Positions 5,461 through 10,803 of a DNA stretch of 10,803 bases are shown one piece after another. Under the pieces are notes generated by a model. That model searched no databases and was not told the DNA's origin. It worked only from the letters and a program-made list of their open reading frames with translations. The stretch comes from an uncultured Azohydromonas sp. Lineage in GTDB: Bacteria > Pseudomonadota > Gammaproteobacteria > Burkholderiales > Burkholderiaceae_C. The DNA lies in assembly GCF_937926365.1 (NCBI RefSeq), contig NZ_CALAOH010000222.1, forward strand, positions 1-10,803. Direction: 5' to 3'. A program made the translations under genes and the position numbers. The number at the start of each line of letters is the position of its first letter. Within the stretch, counting starts at the first letter, position 1.

Positions 5461-8154
5461 ATGAGCTTTCCGCTGGGTTCCCTCAACGAGTCCCCTTCCA
5501 ACACCTACCGGCGTCGCCCCGGCGTGTCCACCGAAACCACCCTGCCTGCGCCGCCCCGTTGGCGCACGCAGCTGTGGCTCACGGGCGGCGCGATCCTGGG
5601 GCTGCTTGGCCTGCTGGCGTTGATCACGCACGACGCCGCCGATCCGGGTTTTTCCACTTCAGGCGACGGGCGTCCCCTGGTGAACAACCAGGTCGGCTTG
5701 CTAGGTGCCTGGGCGGCGGACCTGGGCCTGTTTCTGTTCGGCTGGTCCGTGTGGTGGTTGCCCATCATCGGCGTGCGGCTGTGGCTGGGCACGCTGGCGC
5801 GGCTGCTTCGAGGGGAGAGCGGTCCGCCACCGCGGCGGCTGGCGTTCTGCCTCGGCGTGGTGTTGCTGATAGCCGCGAGCTGCGCGCTGGAGTGGACGCG
5901 GCTGTACCGCTGGGAATCCGGGCTACCTGGCCATGCCGGGGGGGTACTGGGCTACCTGCTGGGCCCCTGGAGCCTTAAATGGCTTGGCTTTGCCGGATCG
6001 GGCGTGGCCTGGATCGTGACGCTGGTACTGGGTCTGGGACTATCGCTGCGCTTCTCCTGGGTAGCGCTGGCCGACCGCATCGGCGGCGTCGTGGAAGGCT
6101 TGGCGGAGGGTGTGCGCCAGGGGGTCGACGGCACGCTGGATCGCCTGGCCGGCCGCCGCGCCCTGCGCCAGCGCGAGCGTGAGGGCCGCGCCGCGCGCCA
6201 GGGTCAGGAAGCGCATTCGATCCGCATCGACCCGCCGCTGCAGGAGGAGCCGCCGGCCGCCGCCGAGGAGCCGCCGCCGCGCCCGGCACGGCGGCGCGCC
6301 GCGCCCGTGAAGTCCGTGGACCTCGTCGAGCCGGTGCTGGTGGACCTGCAGGACGTGATCGAAGCGCCCACGCCGCCTGCCGCGGCCCCGGCGGCTGAGG
6401 ATGTGGTGGACCTGGCGCCCAGCGCCGCAGCCAACGTTGCTGCAGCCCCTACCGCCGCCGAGCCCCGGCCGCCCGTAGCCGTCGATCCGCCCTGGGCCGA
6501 TACCGCCGCCGGCCTCGATCTGGACGACGCCGAGTCCACGCCGCAGCCGCCCCGGCCTGCACCTGCGAAACCCGCCGTTGCCGCTCCTCCCGCCGCTAAG
6601 GCGCCCGCGAAGCCGATGGCCGTGGTGGCGCCGATGCCGCGCGCCATCGTCAACGACGACGCCGTGCTGCCGCAGGTTGATCTGCTCGATGCTCCGCCGG
6701 CGCAGCGCGAGAGCGTCTCGCCCGAGACGCTGGAGATGACCTCGCGCCTGATCGAGAAAAAGCTCAAGGATTTCGGTGTGGAGGTGCGCGTGGTGGCGGC
6801 CTCGCCGGGGCCGGTGATCACGCGCTACGAGATCGAGCCCGCCACGGGCGTGAAGGGCTCGCAGATCGTCAACCTGGCCAAGGACCTGTCGCGCTCGCTG
6901 AGCCTGGTGAGCATCCGCGTGGTGGAAACCATTCCCGGCCGTACCACCATGGCGCTGGAGCTGCCCAACGCGCGGCGCCAGATGATCCGCCTGACCGAGA
7001 TCCTGGACTCACGCGCCTACCGCGAGGCGCAGTCGCTGCTGTCCATTGGCCTGGGCAAGGACATCGTGGGTGCGCCCGTAGTGGCCGACCTGGCCAAGAT
7101 GCCGCACTGCCTGGTGGCCGGCACCACCGGCTCGGGCAAGTCGGTGGGCATCAACGCCATGATCCTGTCGCTGCTCTACAAGGCCGAGGCCGACGAGGTG
7201 CGGCTGATCCTCATCGACCCGAAGATGCTGGAGATGAGCGTCTACGAGGGCATTCCGCACCTGCTGTGCCCGGTGGTGACGGACATGAAGCAGGCCGCCA
7301 ACGCGCTCAACTGGTGCGTGGGCGAGATGGAGCGCCGCTACAAGCTCATGTCCAAGCTCGGCGTGCGCAACCTCGCCGGCTACAACAAGAAGATCGACGA
7401 GGCCGCTGAGCGTGAGGAGCACATCCCCAATCCGTTCAGCCTCACGCCAGAAGAGCCCGAGCCGCTGGAGCGGCTGCCCTTCGTGGTGGTCGTCATCGAC
7501 GAACTGGCCGACCTGATGATGGTGGTGGGCAAGAAGATCGAGGAGCTCATCGCCCGTCTGGCGCAGAAGGCGCGCGCCGCCGGCATCCATCTCGTGCTTG
7601 CCACCCAGCGCCCCAGCGTGGACGTGATCACGGGCCTGATCAAGGCCAACATCCCGACGCGCCTGTCCTTCCAGGTCAGCTCCAAGATCGACTCGCGCAC
7701 CATCCTCGACCAGATGGGCGCCGAGGCGTTGCTGGGGCAGGGCGACATGCTCTACCTCACGCCCGGCGGCGGCATCCCGGTGCGCGTGCACGGCGCCTTC
7801 GTTTCCGACGAGGAAGTGCACCGCGTGGTGGACTTCCTCAAGCAGCAGGGCGAGCCCAACTACATCGAGGGCATCCTGGAGGGTGGCGTGCTGGAGAGCG
7901 ACGGCGGCAACGGCGTCACCAGCATCGGCGGCAGCGTGGACAGCGACGGCGAGTCCGACCCGATGTACGACCAGGCCGTGGCCATCGTGCTGCAGCACAA
8001 GCGCGCTTCCATCTCGCTGGTGCAGCGCCACCTGCGCATCGGCTACAACCGCGCCGCGCGGCTGCTGGAACAAATGGAAAAGTCCGGCCTCGTATCAGCC
8101 ATGGCCACCAACGGCAACCGGGACATCATCGTCCCCAAGCGGGAAGAGGTATGA
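5461..8154 (+). CDS. ftsK: DNA translocase FtsK
   Basis: The 897-aa protein anchors at the division septum and pumps chromosome ends toward XerCD/dif to resolve dimers. Four hydrophobic segments lie in the N-terminal ~205 residues (about 38-56, 78-112, 127-143, 161-200). An Ala/Pro-rich acidic linker follows (about 255-415). The motor domain has Walker A GTTGSGKS at 554-561 and Walker B VVVVIDELADLMMV with Asp680-Glu681, plus LATQRPSVDVITGLIKAN. After a Gly/Ser/Asp-rich spacer, the C-terminal gamma winged helix (about 834-897, QRHLRIGYNRAARLLEQME) should read the polar KOPS guide sequences and contact XerD. ATG 5461 was chosen since the 21 residues available upstream look non-coding. No ribosome-binding site is obvious. 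It overlaps lolA by ATGA. Confidence 0.95.
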   Translation: MSFPLGSLNESPSNTYRRRPGVSTETTLPAPPRWRTQLWLTGGAILGLLGLLALITHDAADPGFSTSGDGRPLVNNQVGLLGAWAADLGLFLFGWSVWWLPIIGVRLWLGTLARLLRGESGPPPRRLAFCLGVVLLIAASCALEWTRLYRWESGLPGHAGGVLGYLLGPWSLKWLGFAGSGVAWIVTLVLGLGLSLRFSWVALADRIGGVVEGLAEGVRQGVDGTLDRLAGRRALRQREREGRAARQGQEAHSIRIDPPLQEEPPAAAEEPPPRPARRRAAPVKSVDLVEPVLVDLQDVIEAPTPPAAAPAAEDVVDLAPSAAANVAAAPTAAEPRPPVAVDPPWADTAAGLDLDDAESTPQPPRPAPAKPAVAAPPAAKAPAKPMAVVAPMPRAIVNDDAVLPQVDLLDAPPAQRESVSPETLEMTSRLIEKKLKDFGVEVRVVAASPGPVITRYEIEPATGVKGSQIVNLAKDLSRSLSLVSIRVVETIPGRTTMALELPNARRQMIRLTEILDSRAYREAQSLLSIGLGKDIVGAPVVADLAKMPHCLVAGTTGSGKSVGINAMILSLLYKAEADEVRLILIDPKMLEMSVYEGIPHLLCPVVTDMKQAANALNWCVGEMERRYKLMSKLGVRNLAGYNKKIDEAAEREEHIPNPFSLTPEEPEPLERLPFVVVVIDELADLMMVVGKKIEELIARLAQKARAAGIHLVLATQRPSVDVITGLIKANIPTRLSFQVSSKIDSRTILDQMGAEALLGQGDMLYLTPGGGIPVRVHGAFVSDEEVHRVVDFLKQQGEPNYIEGILEGGVLESDGGNGVTSIGGSVDSDGESDPMYDQAVAIVLQHKRASISLVQRHLRIGYNRAARLLEQMEKSGLVSAMATNGNRDIIVPKREEV

Positions 8155-8837
8155 GCGAGGGCATGAGCAGCAGCACGAACGACACCCAGCGCGGTGCGGG
8201 CCGCATCGGTGCGGGCCTGGGCCGGCGCTTGGCCCGCCCGCTAGCGGCCGCGGCGCTGTTGCTGGCCGCCGCGGGCGCGGCGCGCGCCGACGCGGTGGAG
8301 GCGCTGCGCGAGTTCGTGCGCGAGGCCAAGACCGGCCGCGCCGCCTTCAGCCAGACCGTGACCGCGCCCGACGGTGCCAAGAAGAAGAGTTCCAGCGGCA
8401 GCTTCGAGTTCGCGCGCCCGAACCGCTTCCGCTTCGAGTACCGCAAGCCCTACGAGCAACTCATCGTGGGCGACGGACAGAAAGTGTGGATCTTCGACGC
8501 CGACCTGCAGCAGGCCAGTGCGCGGCCGCTGGCGCAGGCGCTGGGCTCCACGCCGGCGGCGCTGCTGGCCGGCGGCGCACTGGAAAAGGATTTCAACCTC
8601 TCCAACCTGCCTTCGGCGCAGGGGCTGGACTGGGTGCAGGCCACGCCGCGCGACAAGGAAACGGCCTTCCAGTCGCTGCGCGTGGCGTTCAAGGGTCGCA
8701 CCCTGGCGGCCATCGAGATCGTGGACAGCTTTGGCCAGCACTCGCGGCTGGACTTCAGCGAACTGGTCACCAACGTCCCCGTCGCCCCCGAGAGCTTCAG
8801 GTTCGTGCCGCCCAAAGGGGTGGCGGTGGTGGAGTAA
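8151..8837 (+). CDS. lolA: Outer-membrane lipoprotein carrier protein LolA
   Basis: The 228-aa precursor carries lipoproteins across the periplasm from LolCDE to LolB. A signal peptide spans about residues 25-46 (RR, then a hydrophobic LAAAALLLAAAG core, ARA|D cleavage predicted after residue 46). The mature part shows family motifs: FSQTVTAPDG, SSGSFEFARPNRFRFEYRKP, YEQLIVGDGQKVWIFDADLQ and DFSELVTNVPV. The 24-residue N-terminal stretch before the hydrophobic core is longer than usual; an alternative ATG at 8163 would shorten it by four. The ATG at 8151 overlaps the ftsK stop (ATGA), implying translational coupling; GAAGAGG lies just upstream. ftsK-lolA-rarA is a conserved order in proteobacteria. 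Confidence 0.93.
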   Translation: MSEGMSSSTNDTQRGAGRIGAGLGRRLARPLAAAALLLAAAGAARADAVEALREFVREAKTGRAAFSQTVTAPDGAKKKSSSGSFEFARPNRFRFEYRKPYEQLIVGDGQKVWIFDADLQQASARPLAQALGSTPAALLAGGALEKDFNLSNLPSAQGLDWVQATPRDKETAFQSLRVAFKGRTLAAIEIVDSFGQHSRLDFSELVTNVPVAPESFRFVPPKGVAVVE

Positions 8838-9181
8838 GGCGCCGCGCAGCGGCGCGCCAGCCGCTGCTTCGTGGTTGGTCTGAATGCCGATGAATTGGTT
8901 GCTGTTGACACCTACGCTGCGGTGGCGCTGCTGCCGGTGTCCGTGGCCATCGGCTTCATCGCCCTGTTTCGACGGGCAGTACTTCACGGCGTGGTGGTAG
9001 TGACCTGCCGCAGCCAGTTGCGGGCACAAGCAGTTCCTTGCGCGGGGCATGGATCCCTGCGGGCCGACGACGTACTGTGGGCAGGGACGGGTTGGCGGTT
9101 TTAGAGGTTGAAGAGCGGACACGTGCCGCGGTCATGGGCGGCTCGCGGGAGGGCTGGAAGGCCACTGCGACAATCCGGTGC
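8838..9181. other. lolA-rarA intergenic gap, no confident gene
   Basis: This 344-nt gap begins with two mutually exclusive hairpins: GCGCCGC/GCGGCGC (8839-8845 with 8849-8855), and GCAGCGG/CCGCTGC (8846-8852 with 8861-8867). Neither has a real T-run, so termination after lolA is uncertain. An open frame on the plus strand from GTG 8871 to 9104 (77 codons) has a hydrophobic stretch VALLPVSVAIGFIALF but uneven codon use, no ribosome-binding site and no recognised family. Minus-strand frames are equally unconvincing. The last bases contain GACAAT (9169-9174), a possible -10 box only seven bases before rarA. I see no tRNA or known RNA here. Confidence 0.5.
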
Positions 9182-10522
9182 ATGAATTCTCAGGACTCGC
9201 TTTTCGGGCCCGAGGCGCCCGCCGCGCCCGTGGCGCATGCGACACCGGGCGTTCCGCTGGCCGAGCGGCTGCGTCCGCACAGCCTGGATGAGGTCATCGG
9301 CCAGCAGCACCTGCTGGGGCCGGGCAAGCCGCTGCGCCGGGCCTTCGAAACCGGGCGGCTGCATTCGATGATCCTGTGGGGCCCGCCGGGCGTGGGCAAG
9401 ACCACGCTGGCGCGGCTGATGGCGCAGGCATTCGACGCCGAGTTCATCGTCATCTCGGCGGTGCTGGGCGGGGTCAAGGAAATCCGCGAGGCGGTGGAGC
9501 GCGCCCGCGCCGCGCAGGCCAACACGCGCGCGGCGGTGGTGTTCGTGGACGAGGTGCACCGCTTCAACAAGGCGCAGCAGGACGCCTTCCTGCCGCACGT
9601 GGAGTCGGGGCTGTTCACCTTCATCGGCGCCACGACCGAGAACCCCAGTTTCGAAGTCAACGCAGCGTTGCTGTCGCGCGCCACGGTGCACGTGCTCAAG
9701 GCGCTCGGCGACGAGGACATGGGCCAGCTCATCCAGCGGGCGCTGGCCGCACTGCGAGCGCCTCCGATGTCCGAGGCGGCGCAGGCGCGGCTGATCGGCT
9801 ATGCCGACGGCGACGCGCGCCGGTTGCTCAATGCGCTGGAGAACCTGGTGGCGCTGGCCGGCGACGCGGCCGAGCTCGACGAAGCGCTGCTGGAGCGCAC
9901 GCTGGGCGAGCAGTTGCGCCGCTATGACAAGGGCGGCGACCAGTTCTACGACAGCATCTCCGCGCTGCACAAGTCGGTGCGCGGCTCCGACCCCGACGCC
10001 ACGCTGTACTGGCTGGCGCGCATGCTCGACGGTGGCGCGGATCCGCGCTACGTGGCGCGGCGCATCATCCGCATGGCCGCCGAGGACATCGGCCTGGCCG
10101 ACCCGCGCGCGCTGCGCCTGGCACTGGATGCGGCCGAAACTTACGAGCGCCTCGGCTCACCCGAAGGCGAGCTGGCGCTGGCCGAGGCCGCGGTCTATCT
10201 GGCGGTGGCGCCGAAGTCCAACGCCGTCTACAAGGCCTGGGGGGCGGTGCGCGCCTTCGTGAAGCGCGACGGCACCCGGCCGGTGCCCCTGCACCTGCGC
10301 AATGCACCCACCGCGCTCATGAAACAGCTCGACCATGGGCGCGGCTACCGCTACGCGCATGACGAGGAGGGCGGCTTCGCCGCGGGTGAGCGCTACCTGC
10401 CCGATGGCGTGCAGGAGCGCTTCTACGAGCCCGTGCCGCGTGGGCTGGAAATCAAGATCGGTGACAAGCTCGCGCAGCTGCGCCGTCTGGACGCCGCAGC
10501 GCGTGAAGATGACGACCGTTGA
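9182..10522 (+). CDS. rarA: Replication-associated recombination protein A (AAA+ ATPase, MgsA/RarA)
   Basis: The 446-aa protein matches the length of E. coli RarA (447). It is an AAA+ ATPase related to clamp loaders, forms tetramers, binds SSB and acts at stalled or gapped replication forks. Walker A is GPPGVGKT at 67-74, Walker B FVDEVHRFNK with Asp123-Glu124, sensor-1 region GATTENPSFEVN at 149-160, and the probable arginine finger LSRA at 164-167. The C-terminal tetramerisation part shows DQFYDSISALHKSVRGSDPD, PKSNAVYKAWGAV and HLRNAPTALMKQL. The frame stays open upstream, but ATG 9182 gives a family-like start (MNSQDSLFGPEA) and correct length. No clear ribosome-binding site precedes it; a -10-like GACAAT lies seven bases upstream. 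Confidence 0.96.
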   Translation: MNSQDSLFGPEAPAAPVAHATPGVPLAERLRPHSLDEVIGQQHLLGPGKPLRRAFETGRLHSMILWGPPGVGKTTLARLMAQAFDAEFIVISAVLGGVKEIREAVERARAAQANTRAAVVFVDEVHRFNKAQQDAFLPHVESGLFTFIGATTENPSFEVNAALLSRATVHVLKALGDEDMGQLIQRALAALRAPPMSEAAQARLIGYADGDARRLLNALENLVALAGDAAELDEALLERTLGEQLRRYDKGGDQFYDSISALHKSVRGSDPDATLYWLARMLDGGADPRYVARRIIRMAAEDIGLADPRALRLALDAAETYERLGSPEGELALAEAAVYLAVAPKSNAVYKAWGAVRAFVKRDGTRPVPLHLRNAPTALMKQLDHGRGYRYAHDEEGGFAAGERYLPDGVQERFYEPVPRGLEIKIGDKLAQLRRLDAAAREDDDR

Positions 10523-10532
10523 GCACTTTTGA

Positions 10533-10549
10533 TGTAAACGAAGTTTTCA
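10533..10549. promoter_or_regulatory. AT-rich dyad after rarA, possible operator
   Basis: TGTAAACGAAGTTTTCA is an imperfect 17-bp palindrome (seven-base arms with one mismatched pair) in an AT-rich island within GC-rich DNA, 11 nt after the rarA stop. It lies about 60 bp before the likely livH -10 box, a distance compatible with a regulator site. A weak transcription-end structure for rarA is the other possibility. Confidence 0.3.
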
Positions 10550-10583
10550 CTACTTGACTCGCATCGCGAGGGCAACTCCCAGG

Positions 10584-10611
10584 CTGAGGGTGTGGTCGGC
10601 ACACCTACAAT
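10584..10611 (+). promoter_or_regulatory. Probable promoter of the livH-type gene
   Basis: TACAAT (10606-10611) is a good -10 box (five of six consensus bases), with CTGAGG (10584-10589) as a weak -35 at 16-nt spacing. The start would be near 10618, giving a leader of about 130 nt before livH. Confidence 0.5.
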
Positions 10612-10627
10612 CCGCCGTTTTTCGGCT

Positions 10628-10722
10628 GCCGGCCCCGTTCACCAGGGGGCCGGCATGGCCTGTGCGTATCCCCCGCACGGCCGCGACCCGGACGAGCCGA
10701 GAACAGGCGCCAGCCACGCGCC
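10628..10722 (+). promoter_or_regulatory. Three-hairpin leader upstream of livH
   Basis: Three inverted repeats follow each other. The first is GCCGGCCCC/GGGGCCGGC (10628-10636 with 10646-10654, nine perfect pairs, nine-base loop). The second is GCC-GTGCG/CGCACGGC (10658-10666 with 10674-10681, one bulged T, seven-base loop). The third is GGCGC/GCGCC (10706-10710 with 10718-10722, seven-base loop). None is followed by a T-run. They lie between the presumed start of transcription and the AGGAG ribosome-binding site at 10736-10740. High GC makes chance hairpins common, but the first stem is strong. Confidence 0.4.
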
Positions 10723-10749
10723 GGCAGTAAGCAGCAGGAGATCCCTCGG

Positions 10750-10803
10750 ATGGACATTTTTCTTCAGCAGATCATCAATGGTCTGGTGCTGGGCAGCATG
10801 TAC
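10750..10803 (+). CDS. livH: Branched-chain amino acid ABC transporter permease, LivH type (N-terminus only)
   Basis: Only the first 18 codons are in the window: MDIFLQQIINGLVLGSMY, which runs off the right edge. This is the characteristic opening of LivH-type inner-membrane permeases, which with LivM, the ATPases LivG/LivF and a periplasmic binding protein import leucine, isoleucine, valine or related substrates. AGGAGA lies eight bases before the ATG. In E. coli, serS follows rarA, so this neighbour differs. The substrate cannot be judged from the fragment. Confidence 0.78.
   Translation, partial: MDIFLQQIINGLVLGSMY

Noticed and set aside
6240..6660. Ala/Pro-rich stretch in ftsK as a sign of a fusion or repeat insertion.
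   Set aside because: A disordered, Pro/Ala-rich linker between the membrane and motor domains is normal for FtsK and highly variable in length.
7009..8073. A 354-codon minus-strand frame opposite the ftsK motor domain.
   Set aside because: It is an antisense shadow rich in His, Val and Ala with no start signal or family resemblance.
10655..10749. ATG at 10655 as start of an amino-acid-rich leader peptide controlling livH.
   Set aside because: The frame has no stop before livH and contains no run of Leu, Ile or Val codons, so classical attenuation is not supported.
1..10803. CRISPR array, tRNA/rRNA genes, toxin-antitoxin or phage-defence genes.
   Set aside because: No regularly spaced repeats, cloverleaf-like sequence or related protein motifs were found on either strand; all sizeable coding space is taken by the IS and housekeeping genes.

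Overview
The window is GC-rich chromosomal DNA of a betaproteobacterium, most likely order Burkholderiales and possibly Comamonadaceae. This is inferred from the proteins (Cys-less L33/L28, a Crp/Fnr regulator beside ftsK, a LivH beginning MDIFLQQIINGLVLGSMY), codon use and -10 boxes of the type ACAAT. The species cannot be fixed from sequence alone.

Layout. (1) Bases 1-2635 are the right-hand part of an IS66-family insertion sequence: the end of tnpA, a tnpB with an internal in-frame deletion, an intact tnpC transposase, and a frameshifted accessory gene whose two halves each carry a copy of the same small beta-rich domain. The element ends at a CGCTTAC terminus at 2635; its left end is outside the window. 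(2) Bases 2709-3408, minus strand, hold rpmB-rpmG (ribosomal proteins L28 and L33), with a clear Rho-independent terminator and a perfect TATAAT box preceding a leader of roughly 175 nt. (3) trxB (thioredoxin reductase) follows on the minus strand, divergent from a Crp/Fnr-type regulator. (4) On the plus strand come the regulator, ftsK, lolA (overlapping ftsK by 4 nt) and rarA, all apparently intact. (5) The window closes with a structured leader and the first 18 codons of a livH-type branched-chain amino acid permease.

How it fits together. trxB divergent from regulator-ftsK-lolA-rarA is the same order as E. coli trxB / lrp-ftsK-lolA-rarA, except that a Crp/Fnr protein takes the place of Lrp. 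FtsK (chromosome dimer resolution, septum), LolA (lipoprotein transport) and RarA (replication fork maintenance) are housekeeping functions. The IS66 copy inserted beyond the rpmBG terminator, so it probably does no harm to the ribosomal genes. It looks unable to transpose by itself because tnpB is damaged.

The most unusual points are the duplicated-domain IS66 accessory protein, a second IS66-end-like sequence at 70-97, a cluster of four GTGA/TCAC half-sites upstream of the Crp/Fnr gene, near-leaderless starts for ftsK and rarA, and a three-hairpin leader before livH. I see no CRISPR array, tRNA, rRNA or defence system.
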